A stretch of DNA of 64,000 nucleotides from Hybos culiciformis. Taxonomy: Eukaryota; Arthropoda; Insecta; Diptera; Hybotidae. The translations under genes and the position numbers were made by a program. Under the pieces are notes generated by a model, which was not told where the DNA came from, made no database searches, and saw only the letters and a list, made by a program, of their open reading frames with translations. The stretch is from positions 8,907,829 to 8,971,828 of the forward strand of contig OZ023275.1 of assembly GCA_964007475.1 (NCBI GenBank), read 5' to 3'. Below are positions 11,933 to 24,740 of the stretch, one piece after another (the first letter of the stretch is position 1; each line of letters starts with the position of its first letter).

Positions 11933-13458
11933 CTTAAAAAAAAAATAAAATAAAAATAAAATCACTAACAATTTATTGCTTAAAACAATCTGTTTTGTTT
12001 CTTTATATTGGTTGTGGAGTATTGATTATCCGAGGCCCAAATAGGATCACAAAATTATACTTGTGTATATTATAAGTTTTCCCATTTTATGAAATGTGTT
12101 TTCTTAATTATTATTTTTTATTATTAATTATCCTTAATACTGTCAATTATTCTTTATAGGATTTTTCCACACAAAAACAGCTTACTCAATGAATATTTTT
12201 AAATTCCATTTTTCTGCATATTTTACCGAAAAAAGGAACCTGAAAATATAAAAAAAAGAAGTTAAAATAAAATTCATGTAAGTAGTTTTTACTTATGTGT
12301 TTAACTGAGGTTTTTTAATTAAAGCTTAGGTCAGTAATTGATTAATTTTTCCAATATCTTAAGCTATCGAAATTTTATTCACATGTAACCGCTCACTGAT
12401 GTTAAATTTGAGCTATTGATATAAAATTATTTATTACAAATCTAGTATTTTTAGGCAGTAAAACGGAATGTGCAGAAATTGATTGTATCGAAATATTTGC
12501 TAAAGTGTATGATCAGAATGTTTGTGTACATAATCAGACTATGTTAGCGTAATAAAATAAATAGATATGGAAAAAGAACTTCGTTCTAACTGTGTTTCCA
12601 ATGATAGCTCTTGTATTTTTTTTATTTATAACTAATTCTGTGCTGCTTAGGAATGAATAAACTTTAGTTTAGCGGCTGTTCAAGTATTTTGTCAACTGAA
12701 CAATTTTTATTGTTAACCCCATTTGCAGTTGAAACGTATAACTTTTCCAAAGGATTCCGATTTATTATTGGATCTAATAATGTTGAAAACTTGTGCATTT
12801 GAACTCATAGAAAAAACTTTATTAACATTTTAATGTAATAAATCACAACATTTTTTTCATTTATTATTTTTTTTTTTTTTTTTCAAAACAATTATGTAGA
12901 AAAAGTTGTGCTGGGATGTTACAGAAAAAATAAATAATAAAAATCAACGAAAAAAGCACTGGTATCAATTATTGAATATATTTATGGACTCTAGTTTAAG
13001 CCATATATTCAAGTTGAATACATAAATGTACATTAATGTTTTTAAATATTTACACAAAAAAAATACAGAATTTAAATATGTGTTTTGATTTAAAATATAC
13101 TTTCGAATTCATTTTTTAACAGTCGATCTACATCCACATACTTATTTACGTGGAAATCTTCTTTCATCCCCTAATCCGAATCCGTGGTGCACAATCGGCG
13201 GCTAAGTATTTTTTTTAGTCCCTTCTACTCATATGCCAATTTTCAAAGAAATATAATTTCAGTCCCCAACTCAAATCCTTTGACATAATATGTCTAATTG
13301 ACATGTATGCACCCCAGGAACTAATTTTTAACGAAATCTATGTATTTAAATTTTACAATACGTTTAAAATTTTTAAACACGCCTGTTGTAATTTTTAAAT
13401 ACGCCTGTTGCAAATTAAATAAAATGTGTTGTTGGATGAATGTTTGTAAACGAAATAA
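11933..13458. other. Non-coding A+T-rich DNA upstream of the Dop2R N-terminal exon
   Basis: I see no coding frame, RNA gene or clear regulatory site. A fragment at about 13165-13310 loosely matches part of repeat family B (CAAATCCTTTGA and nearby blocks). TACGCCTGTTG-like words are repeated at 13378-13411. The segment may be the 5' intron or flank of Dop2R. Confidence 0.5.
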
Positions 13459-13460
13459 TA

Positions 13461-13981
13461 GGGGAGAGGGCTGGGTTGTGTGTCGGCCTGTGTTGAGGGT
13501 CAGGTAATTTTTTCTGTCATGTTAAGTAAATTGGCGGATCTAACTACTGTCAAATTTTTGTTTTGACCCAAGGTAGTTTTAAAGCGAACACCGAAGTGAA
13601 TGAACGTATTGCTTATACAAGATGCATAATTGTGTGAAAATCGATAAAAAAGTGATATTAAGATTTTTTCAAAATGCTATTTTTTTGAGTAAATGAATCG
13701 TAAATTATTTTTTTTGGAATTGGTATGGTATTGTGATGATGTACGAGTCGAAAAACGAGGTGACCCACAACCCAGCCACTTTTTTTTCGAAATTTTTTCA
13801 CGTACTCACAAAAATGGTCATAAAATTTTTTGAGTTTTTTGAATCACTATTTTTTTCTTCGGAGAAAAGTTGCGTAAGAACATAACCTTTCCAACAAGGT
13901 ATATTACTACATACTTTATTTTCATGATTTAGGACTTATAGGCCAAAAACAAAACCCGACCCACAACCCAGCCCGCTCCCC
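13461..13981. mobile_element. TA-flanked terminal-inverted-repeat element with GGGGAG ends, 521 bp
   Basis: The left end reads GGGGAGAGGGCTGGGTTGTG, then TGTCGG. The right end, read on the other strand, is GGGGAGCGGGCTGGGTTGTG, then GGTCGG: about 26 bases with two mismatches. Both sides are flanked by TA, which fits Tc1/mariner-style or PIF-like integration. The interior is non-coding, with a further ACCCACAACCCAGCCA copy of the terminal motif near 13760. The ends are unusually G+C-rich for this window. I do not recognise a named family. Confidence 0.8.
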
Positions 13982-15109
13982 TATTTATTTTCATGGATAA
14001 TAAATTAAATTTTAAATGATATGTAAAATGTTATAATATCGTAAATATTATGAGCTTAAGTAACTGGAACTGGAATATATTTTATAATAATCTGATTATT
14101 TAAGTAATTAAATTAAGCATTGTAAACAATCAATTTTATTTTTAATGTGCGGAAAAAGAATATTCATTATTTCATTTTTAATTTTCTTTTTTCGAGTTTT
14201 CTATTTTTTTTTTCACTGTTTTTTTTTTTTTGCATATCCTGCAAGAAAATTACTGATGATGGTGTTTGATTATGAAGGGTAAAAAAACATATAAAAATTT
14301 ATAGAAAATTATTGTTGTAAATTTCTTGCAGTTCCGTTTAAAAGTTTATTTCAGGAAATAAGTTTTTCATAATATTTCTCTAAGTATATAATTCAACCTT
14401 GTCGAATCAGAAATTTTTTGTTTGAATTAATTAAAAATTTAATGTACACAAAAAGTTTTTCACAAGTATGCCAGAAAATAAAATTATTTAGAAAATGTTG
14501 AGACAATTTTTAACTTTTGTATATATCCAGAAAAAAAGTTGATAATATAAAGACACATTAACTTAAAAATAAAGAGATTCTCATTCAGAATGACTGAGCT
14601 GAATTCTGACCACAATCCAGACATTATAAGCACTTAATGTTACACATCTTGGGTCTATTCGACGGAAGAAAAATATTAAGACTTTTTAACGATTAAACTT
14701 ATAGTTGAGGTATGAGTTATGCGAAATAAAATAAAATGGATATACACATAATTGGTAGCCTTGAAAAATATATTTCAAATGAATATTTTTTTAAATAAAA
14801 TTTTCAGTATTTAATGAAGATTATTGTTTTGAATGTTTTATTTTGATTTAAAAAAATAAAGTAAAATTAAAATTTTGTTTTCCAGTAGTATCTTAAAAAA
14901 TTAAGCAAATAAAAACATATTTGCTGACAAAAAAAAAATTAATTAGAAAATAATGAAAAAAATTGAATGAAAAAGCCTCCGCTAAATACCCCCTAAAATC
15001 ATTAAAAAAAAAAAAAACATCTGTTATATAAAAAATATTTTCTTTCAAGGTCGCAATTCATATTTGAACGACAATATTAAAAATTTATTTTGCACAATTT
15101 TTTTTTCAG

Positions 15110-15180
15110 TACGGGCATTTGCTTTGGAAGTCTCTATAAAGGAAGTTGAAGAAAGGTTTGAACTTGAACTAAAGAAATAA
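15110..15180 (+). other. Doubtful terminal-exon-like frame
   Basis: A T-run ending in CAG (15107-15109) precedes a 71-base open segment ending in TAA. After two split-codon bases it reads RAFALEVSIKEVEERFELEL, then KK and stop. It is charged and helix-like, and the region has more G+C than its surroundings. No donor exon or homologous family is recognised, and the segment is short enough to be chance. It is recorded only because the acceptor-like sequence and the frame coincide. Confidence 0.15.
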
Positions 15181-15470
15181 TTGAAGTATGAAAACTTTTG
15201 CAGCCGTGCAATGTCCATATTTCTGAAGAGTTTTTTCTGCCAGTGAGCTCTTTCAGAGGAATAGTAACTTTTGCACTGGATTAGAACCAAACAGGGGGAA
15301 GAAGTCAACTTCAATTCATTTAAAATTTTATAGTTTAGGTGAAAAAATTAAAAACTGTAAAGAGGTTAAGTGTTCAACAGAGGTCCGTTTAATACAGTCA
15401 TAACTAAAATATTTACTTTTAAACTATCAATTGGCACTAAAGAAAATGTATTAGAACAGTGAATATGTTT

Positions 15471-15720
15471 CTAAAGTATGGGGCCCGTTTTCAAAATTCC
15501 GATTTAAAATATTTAATATACCTTGGTCACAGCCAGAGTCCAAACATATTTTTATAGATATACCACATACAAATATGACATACAAATATGACAAATTTCA
15601 TGGAAAAACAGACCCTAACCCAAATCCTTTGAAGCAAACCATTTTTTTAAGTTCTTGTAATCGACAATTACATCTATCCAACACACTACTTTTTAACATT
15701 TAATGAAAACATTTACTGAG
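15471..15720 (+). repeat. Dispersed repeat family B, copy 2 (diverged)
   Basis: AAAGTATGGGGCCCGTTTTC, a TGGTCACAGCCAGAGTCCAAACAT-like block (split here), and a later CAAATCCTTTGA and TTTTTTAAGTTCTTGTAATC follow the order seen in the copies at 2672 and 33637. More diverged than those. ACAAATATGACATACAAATATGAC is a short internal duplication, about 15578-15601. Confidence 0.5.
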
Positions 15721-16705
15721 TTTTGCTCATTTTTGAAGGGAAATGGAATAAAAATTAAATGTTAAAACATTATTTTGAATATTGATCGAGTTGCAAAAAT
15801 AAAATATTGGGTGAAGAAATATTTGAGATGTTGATTGGAAAATAGAGTTCTATATAGTGAGTTCTAATTTACTAAATATTTTTGTTAACTTACACACTTA
15901 AATGTTACAAGACAATTATTTTTTTATTCTTCTTTTTTTTTGATCAGAAGAAATTTGTATTCCTCCAGCAATTAAGATTTAGAATTAAAATTTAATTGAA
16001 TTCAAAAAAAAAAACACTTGAATATTTTTTTTTTAATAGAAATTTTCTAAAAGCAATCTACTCAAGAATTATTATATTTATGCTTTCTTGAAAAACACTT
16101 TTTTTTTTTTGCAATTATTTTTAATTTTTCACAATAAATTTATTTTCTTTTTATTTATTTTTATTTTCTTATGATTTTATGAAATTAATCTTAAAAAAAT
16201 ATATAATATGTTATTATTAATAATATACTTCAATTTTCATTTAAAATATTTTTTTTTTTTAATTTGTAGAATATTTCATTTCACATTTTAATTAAAAAAG
16301 AAATACAATTCATTCGAAAAAAAAAAAACAAATATACCCAAAAATGTCAAAAGTCTTGTCATTTTTGATATTAAATTTTTTACGTTCTTTTAACAATAAG
16401 TTTTTTTTTATATTGAGGTCAGTTAAACTATATGAACAAAAGTCTAAACTGATTAATATTAGTAGTAAATAATAACTTGAGTATAAACTATTTTTAATAC
16501 AATCAAAAAATCCATCTAATTATATTAATTGATCATACATATATATTATAATACTATTACAACGCATTTATAGAAATTTATTTTTTCATAATATTGATTG
16601 GAAAAATTAATGATGTTAGTCACAGTATTTTACGTTTAGTTTAATATTAAAATCTTGATAGATCTTAGAGATAAATCTAAATATTTGAAGTATTATTTTA
16701 TAAAG

Positions 16706-16961
16706 AAAAAAATAAGTAAAAAACGAGTTTTCAAAAAAACTGATGGCCGCATGAAAAAGTAGAAAATAACTTTTTCTTCACACTCAGAGGTGGACGCAGA
16801 TTTTTTGATTGGGACGTAAGTGATTTGATTCATGAAGAGACAGAATATTCAAGAGAAATGTCCCAATCAAAAAATCTGAGTCCACCTCTGTGTGTGTTAT
16901 TTTCTACTTTTTCATGCGGTCCTCAGTTTTTTTTGAAAACTAGTTTTTTCCTTATTTTTTA
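16706..16961. mobile_element. Fold-back (long inverted repeat) element, about 105-base arms
   Basis: The left arm (about 16706-16814) and right arm (about 16860-16961) are reverse complements over almost their full length. Shared blocks include GAAAAAGTAGAAAATAAC, AGAGGTGGAC and AGATTTTTTGATTGGGAC, with a few mismatches and a small insertion. The central spacer is about 45 bases. The transcript would form a long imperfect hairpin. Fold-back elements and palindromic MITEs look like this; no target duplication was identified. Confidence 0.8.
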
Positions 16962-17480
16962 TTTTCTGCCTTTTTCACGTTAACTAAATTGTTATTACAA
17001 ATTTTCATCGATTTTTCATCCAAGTTTTCATGATTGTTGAAGATTTATCACTAATTATATCGATGAAAATTTTTACGATAATTTTCCCGCTTTTCCGGGT
17101 TTTCCATTGTATTTGCCACAAAAGCAACTTTATGCAAATCATTTCGCTCTACAACTTTGTCTCAGGTTGCAAAACGCTCAAACGCTTCCTTGATCGGCAA
17201 AACTCCGGAAAAGCGTTTTACATGAATTTTCCTCGATTTATCCTGCAAGTTTTCGGATTTATCACTCATCAAATTTGTACCAAATTTTCAAAGGATTTTT
17301 CCCGATTTTCCAGGTTTTCCATGAAAATTCACGGTTCAAGATTAGATAGATTCAATTGTCACGCGACATGAACCTGTGTGCCAAATTTCAGCTCGCTGTG
17401 ATGACGAAAAGTGGGTCTACGAGAGTGTCGAAAATAGTAAAGGAATATAAAAAAAAAAACAGACAAATTCGTGTACGAGT
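16962..17480. repeat. Probable old interspersed repeat, less A+T-rich
   Basis: This segment next to the fold-back has more G+C than its surroundings. It contains repeated TTTTCCCGATTTTCC/TTTTCCGGGTTTTCC-like words. It ends with GAACCTGTGTGCCAAATTTC then AGCTCGCTGTGATGACG, and later ACAGACAAATTCGTGTACGAG. Phrases of the type 'GTGTGCCAAATTTCA' are, as I recall, common in interspersed repeats of arthropods. A 113-codon open frame on the plus strand (17030-17371) has no recognisable domain and is probably incidental. Confidence 0.4.
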
Positions 17481-20400
17481 TAATAAGAATTGTGTCCTCA
17501 AAAAAGAGGGAAATTTCACGGAAGTTTTGTAATTTAAATTTTCAAAATTCCACATTTACTTCAACAATATTTTAAAACCAAATTGTTTAAACTTCTTTAA
17601 TATTCTAATATATTGGTATTGAAACAATTTTAACTATAGTTCTAAAACCTTTAAGTTCATTATTCAATCGGATCATTTTATAAGAGCTTTAACAAAATCG
17701 ACACTTACTAATAATAAAATCCTAGTAGAGTAATAAATGAAAATCTAAACGTTTTTGTGAGATAGAGAAATATTTTATCTGTATATTTTATTATAACAAT
17801 CAATGAAATAAAACAAAATTTATTATAACAAAAATAAATTTAAAAAATAAAATGCAATTGTAATTTTCATAAATAAAAACTCTACAAGTATTATCCGTCC
17901 TCTATCAATTTACATATGTATACATACATATATTTTGAAAAATAAAATCATCAACCAAATCAACAAGGAGTAAAAAATCGATAAAATTTTATCAACATGT
18001 ATTATGTATTTTTTGAATTTTCGAAAACTCTGTTGAAATTTGAAAATCAAATATAAAATATTTTTAGTTTTTATGACAACAACATAATAGATATGAATTC
18101 AGTTTTGGAATCGTAATACATATTTATTGTAAGTGCTATAAAAAAAAAATTAATTTGATATGAATTTCTTGACCTTTGAGTTTACTTCTTTTTTTGTGTT
18201 AGAGTTGTTTACAGAGTTTGACAAATTGATAAAAATTAAGCTACCAAACGGACTAAAATTATCTTGTCCAATAACAAATTAACAATTAATTTATTATTTC
18301 AAAGTTAATAAACAATTTTTTTTTTAGTTGATGTTTTTCATCAAGAAACTATAAGTGCTACTTTCGAGTTCTTCTACATTTCATAATATGCATTACTAAT
18401 CATATAAATAGTGCTTTATAAAATCCTAATCATATAATTATGCATGAAATGCTGTACAAATGAAAAGTGGAAAACTGCAGGCAATGAATTTATTATCACA
18501 GAGATGTACAAAAGAGACACATTAAAATTCGAATTAAAACTCAACCGGAATACTCACAAATAATAAAAAACAAACATGCTCTCGTAAAATTTATGCTGTT
18601 ATCTTGTGAAAACATAAATTCAAATGAAATAAATTTGATTTTATTGTTTTTATCTAAAAAAAAACTATATAAGAATTATTCGTTTTATGAAAAAAATTTC
18701 ATACATAAATAAAATATTAGTACAAAACCTCTAATTTTGATAATTGTGGTTAAATTTCGAAAATTAAATAATAATCGAGTAATTTATAAACATCATCAAT
18801 CATTTTTCTTTTTAGTTAGAAATTTAATTTTTTTTTTTCAACAATTATAATTTTTATACGAAAAAAGTGTTTTATTACGAATGAAAAATTTATAAAATTT
18901 TAGTTCATAAAATTTTAATGAATTTTTTTCATAATTTTCTAATTTGCATACATAAAATATTAAGTATATTCTGTAATTTCATTAAAAAACCATTGAAATT
19001 GATGATAATATAATTTTTTATAATACTTGTGACAAAAAAAAAATAAAAATTAGGTAACATTAAAAAAGTTTCATTATTTTTTTTTAATTTAATTTTATAA
19101 TGCTTTATTAAGGCAGACGTGAACAGCTTCCATATTTTAATTTTTACAACTAAATATTACTAATATTTTTTAATGTTTTCATATATAAATGTTCTGTCAA
19201 AGAAAATAACAACAAGAATTTGTTTCTACAAATAACAAAAAATTCAAAAAGCTTTGATTTCAGTAGATCCACATAGATTAAGAAATTTTTTAATTTTGAT
19301 TCAAAAGTCTTAAAGTCCCAAAGTATTCTAGTTCTAGTTTTCTTAAATAAATTGGATAACAAATTTTGATGTAATTGTAAAACTCTCTTAATCCTATATA
19401 CGCTGCAATACTTCATTAATTTTCCAGAAATTTTTTCCTTTTTCTCGAAATCATTTATAGTGGACTTAGATAGTTTTACAATTAGACACCTCAATATATT
19501 AGACTTATATTTGTGGTGTCTTTAAATTTAATTAGTGGTGTGGTTATAATTATTTTGTGAGGGTTGTTTTGCAGTCAGATAATTAATTTAATTCTATTCA
19601 ATTAAATAATTTTTTCAAGACAGAAGTCAAATTTCCAAAATTTTTATATCTTTTAAAAAAAATCTTTAAAAGATAAGTAAGTAGTAATGACCTAATGTGA
19701 CTTCTAGCTGAAAAATTTGAGTGCAGAAAAATTTATTGGCAGATACAAAATTAAAAAAATTAATTGTATTCAACTGTTCAATTGATTGAGCTTGAATTTT
19801 CAGTATTTATAACAAATAATTTCTAAATTGAAATTGTTGAAAAATTTAACAAAAAAGATACATGATTATCGCTTAAAACGTATTTTTTTAAATAATCTAA
19901 AAATTTTTTCATTTTCATAAAAATTATAATTGCAACCATAATATATACTAGCTAAGATATTATTATCAACACAAAAGCGTGAAAAAAATAAATAAAGAAT
20001 TATATATAAGTAAATAAAAAAAAAAAAAAATGTGTACTGTATCTGCTAATTACATCAAAGTACTAAGTATCTTTTCTAAATCTAGACCTTGTATCCGTAA
20101 ATACCGTATCGCATTAACATTTTTCTTGATTAAGTTATCTCATTCAACAAACAAAAAAAAAAACAATTTATAAATTTCATAAATTTAAATAATTTGATTA
20201 AATCCTATGATACATAGTACGAATATATAAATATAATGTCAATAATTAAGGACCTAATTTTTTTAAGCTACAGTTCTATTATATAAATTTCAATTTCAAC
20301 GTAAGTGAAGTGTCAATTTTAATCTGTATGACGTCCTTATTGAAAAAAAAAGAAAATCTTTCTTTTTTTTTTTATTCTCATTTATAAATCCTTCATATGG

Positions 20401-23129
20401 AAAATTTTTCATCCCTTATCTAAATTTACATTTTTTCCAGGTGAATTATTTTCACCCAGAAAAAATAAAGGATGTTGTATAATTTTAATATATATTTTCA
20501 TTATTATTATTTTACTTCTTTTTTTTTTTTTTTAATATATTTTCTAATAAAAAGCTTATGTATGTTTTCTCTTTTTTCTTTGAAAATAATAATTTACAGA
20601 ATTATATCCTGTAAAATAAAAATATATTTATTTTTTTTTCTTTTCACTTTATAATATTTAATTCTTTTTTTCTTTGTTAGCCTTTTTTTTAAACTCTGCT
20701 TTTAACTAAAAATTTTTAATAAAAAGTTAAAAAATATAAAATTGAAAATAATCTTGAATTTTTTTTTGTTTTGATAAAAATACAAATTTAATATAAAAGG
20801 ATAAACACGTTTAATTCAAAAGACGTTTAAAAAGCTACTAAAATTTTGTATTTAAAATCATTTTCCAACACAAAAAAAAACAATCATAAAAAAGATTCCT
20901 AAAAGAAAATGAAAAAAAAAATAAAAAATGGGATTTTTCTTGTTTGAGAAATTTTCTTTTAGTTTTTAAAAAACAGATGAAAATAATAATTCACAATAGT
21001 ATGTTTTGAAATGAAATAAAAATGAATACTGTGAATAAATAAAGGTCTTGGAGAAATTATTGTATTACAATAATTTGGGATTTATATTATTTGTGTGTTA
21101 AAACTTTAAGAGTGCAATATTATTTAACTAAGTTTTTAATTTTTTTTATTTAGGATCAACAATTTGTTACAAAACTATTTTTCAATAAGAAAATTCTATT
21201 ATTATCTATATGTAAGACTTTGTATTAGCCTTCATGAAACTTAATTCCTTTATTTAATTAATTTTGATTTTCATATTTTAAATAAAGAAATATATTTTAT
21301 TCTCATTTTGAAAATTAAAATTTCTGTTTTTTTTAGTATCTTATTTGGCATTTTTCTCAATTCGCCTGTTGCACTCACACTCCGGCTATATAATACTATG
21401 AATTTTGATTAAACGTATATCTCTTTTAATTGTAAACACCTGTCCTTCAAACACATATATTTAGCTCATCTTAAAACAAAGTAATTGGTTATGGATCGCC
21501 AAATCCAAATATTTCGGTCACAATATCTTGGAAAGAAAATGTGAAGTTTTCGTGTCGTTTAAATACCTATTATCCAAATTATAAATTTTTTTCATTTAAT
21601 ACTAAGTTATTATCTTCAAAAACTCGTTACATGAATGCACAAATTTAATTAATAAAAAATTTCAAATGAAAATTATTGTAATATTAAAAAAAGGATATTT
21701 TGTAAAAAAAAAAAAGGATATTTTGTAAAAAAAAAAAAAGGATATTTTTGAAAGAGATTTTGGAGAAACCAGAGCCCTGCGCTTAAGTAAAATTTCATTT
21801 TATTTATTTTGGGAAATTTTAAATACATTTTTATTGTGTTATTTTTCATTTATTATTTCAGTAATAATCGAGCTAAAGCGTTTGGCCTAGAGACTGCTTA
21901 AATACTTTAACTACATATATTTTTCAATATAGTATTATTATGTTAATATTCCAACAATCAATATTTATAGAAATTTAAGAATGATAATATCTTTAATATT
22001 TAAATGCTCGTAAGTATAATTATAATCATTTGTACAAGAAGAAACATTAGAAAATATATATGTATTGTTAGAATAAAAAACATAGTTTAATTTATTCCCA
22101 AAATTATCATAAAATTACAAATTAAAATTACAAATAGTTCAATAAACTCATTAATCATTATTACTTTTATCTATATATAAAATTAAAGTAAATTTTTTGT
22201 ACTATTAACGATATATTATTAAAGAAAATATTATACATATTATGTATACAAATGTCATGATTGACTTGTAGTTATAGTTGTTAATATATACAGTAGTATT
22301 ATGTCAAGTATAGAAAATTTACATTCAAATTAAATTTTTTTACCGGTGAAAGTGAACAAATTTTTTAAATATGATAGAAGTTATAAAACTTACTTAAATG
22401 AATTAAAATATCAATGTGAGCACTTTTTCGCTAAAATATATCTAACTACAAGTCTGTAGCTGCAATATTAGATTCTGTAAAAACAATCTAGAAAATTTGA
22501 TTAATTTTAAACATAAATTTGGATAAAATTAATCAAAAATTCTAAAAAAAATTATCAAAATTGTAATTTTGGTCAAAGACTAAAAAAAACAAATAAAATT
22601 GTATTGCTATAAACTTTGAGAATTTTAGTAAGTTGACAATTTTGCAGATCATTTATTTTCTAGTTATATGCTATTCTTTTAATAGAATAATAGTGTTCAA
22701 AAATTTCATAAATTGAAAAATCTACCCAAGTATAAAAATTAGCAATTACGTTTTAATGATTCGTCTTTATATTATTTTCCTTCCACAATATAAAGCTAAA
22801 ATGGCCATTAAGATTCTTCTCTCATGTTTGTTCTAAATATTTCCACTTGAAAAAAGTTTTTTTTTTTTATATGTACTTAATGTATAATATACATATAAGT
22901 ATTTTTATACAGTGATAAGTCTTTAAAAAGGAAAATGTTATTTTTGCTCTGTGAAAAATAAAAAAAAAGATTTTATTTTTTATATACAGATAAGAAACTT
23001 TATTATTTCGTATCACAAATTATTGAAATACAGGCAGCCAAATATTACTAATTGAATGAAAATATAATAATAATTATTATATATAAAAAATTTCAGTAAA
23101 TGGAATTGAATTCGAAATTCCTTCATGTG
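17481..23129. other. Non-coding A+T-rich stretch
   Basis: I see no gene, RNA gene or defined transposon. It contains long A and T runs (for example 20341-20380 and 20519-20535) and one short tandem array at 21686-21750. The open frames here are short, Phe/Leu/Lys/Ile/Asn-rich and typical of A+T-rich chance frames. Confidence 0.6.
21686..21750. repeat. Tandem array of A-run plus GGATATTTTGT, three units
   Basis: Three consecutive units of an A-run followed by GGATATTTTGT (the last GGATATTTTTG), with a period of about 18-24 bases. Confidence 0.85.
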
Positions 23130-23540
23130 AAACTTATTATCTTGGTTGCGTATTGCCGTGTTTTTCATCTATAGTGCGTTTTATTCTAATATTTTTTCAA
23201 AGTAAATTAACATAAGAGGCTGCTCATATGTAAACAAATTAATTTGAAGTTCTGGATAAATAATAAGTTCGCTGTGCGGTCTGATGTGAATGAACTATAT
23301 TCTTAAATATTAATAATCCAAGCAGTTATTCTTATAATTTAATCCGACTATGTGTCATAAATCCGCCGGACATTCATCTACCGTATTCCGCCGTTGTGCA
23401 TTAAAGTGTCATAAGTGCGCAGCCGAATATTAAATTTGTACAGTGAACTTATATCTCATGGCAGTGCAAAATAAGTTCGCCAAAATTACTGGGCACGACA
23501 TAAGTTCGTCGAAAAAGTCCGCACGGACTTATGACACTTA
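23130..23540. mobile_element. Repeat-rich island with inverted and direct GTCATAAGT motifs (possible MITE)
   Basis: This block is visibly richer in G+C than its flanks. AAGTGTCATAAGT at 23404-23416 is the exact reverse complement of ACTTATGACACTT at 23527-23539. GTGTCATAA also occurs at 23352. AATAAGTTCGC occurs near 23261-23272 and 23470, and ATAAGTTCGTC near 23500. CCGCCG words lie between. The arrangement resembles a small DNA transposon with subterminal repeats, but no clean outer inverted repeats or target duplication were established. Confidence 0.45.
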
Positions 23541-24700
23541 AAATAGGACTTGTAAAACTCATTCGAATAGAACATAATCAAAATTATTTTGGTAGGTTTA
23601 AGTTTTTAAATGTTTCCTTCAATTATTGTTCTGCGCATCACTATTTTATTTGCTTTTTATCATATTCACATAAATCACATGTGTTTGTACGTACACTTTA
23701 TATTACAATAATGTATAATACATAAATACCTTTATAATTTTATATATCGTCGGTTGCATTCCTTTGTGTCCAAACGACCAATTTTATGATTTATAATGAA
23801 TCTATAATATTCCACTAATTTTTTTTTAATTTTCCTTTTATTTCCAAATTTAGATTTTATATTTACTTTGAAAATTTCAATGCATTCATATATTTTTTTC
23901 GAAGACTTATTTGTCTTATACGTCTTATATCCCTGTATTGGCCAACTTCCACATTTTCTTGAACTAATGACATATAAAACACCCAAAAGTATGTGTGATC
24001 TCTACTTAGATTCTCTCTGTGTTAATGCGCTATTACTTTTTTTCTTAGTCAAATCTAACTCAAATCTTAAAATTATAATTGAAACTTTTCCAAAGATATA
24101 CCAAAACTATTCAATCTAATCATTTTCGAATACTTATTTGCTCCTCAATGGTAATATAAATTAAAGTGAAATGTTTTTAAAGTGATTTTTCAACTTTTAG
24201 TCGTTTGGGCAAGTATGAATGCAGCCGACGATATTTTTATTCTAGGTTCTTAATTTATTATTCCGGCTTTAGTAATTCCTAATCTTTTTTTTTTAAGATT
24301 TTGATCACGAAATCATTATATTTTCTACTTTTTTATTTGATTTTTATATTTTTTAACTTTCAAATACAAAACCATAATAACATTTAATATGACAACACAT
24401 GGATACCTTTTTAAATTTTCTATAAATATTTTATATACTTTTCCGGATAACGATTAAATATTTTTGGAGGAAGTTGTGATTAATATATGTATGTGTCTAA
24501 AAAAAAAATTAGGTATGTTTTGTTTCATTGTTTCGCTCTTTTTGACGCCAACTTCCTCCGCTGTATCTGCTTCAAAAGAATAAAATATTTTTCAACAAAA
24601 TATAAATAAAATTTAATTTTTTTATCCGTAATAAAAAAAATCAGTTTTATTTTAGAAGATGGAGCTAATATCTAAACCAGGTCCTTCATGAGGTTCGGTC

Positions 24701-24740
24701 TTCCAGAATTTGATATCATCTTCCCGAATTTGATATCACT
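24701..24740. repeat. 20-base tandem duplication
   Basis: TTCCAGAATTTGATATCATC is followed directly by TTCCCGAATTTGATATCACT; the units differ at three positions. Confidence 0.85.

Larger units (their letters stand above)
13984..16705. other. Non-coding A+T-rich stretch
   Basis: It is mostly A+T-rich sequence with many homopolymer runs. It holds repeat family B copy 2 (15471-15720) and a less A+T-rich patch at 15040-15310 with one doubtful exon-like frame (15110-15180). I see no gene that can be supported. Confidence 0.6.

Noticed and set aside
17030..17371. A 113-codon open frame on the plus strand
   Set aside because: No recognisable domain. It lies in a likely interspersed repeat with recurring TTTTCC words, and the translation is Phe/Ser/Lys-rich without conserved motifs.
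19150..19494. A 114-codon open frame on the minus strand
   Set aside because: Lys/Leu/Phe/Asn composition typical of A+T-rich chance frames; no motif, splice context or composition shift.
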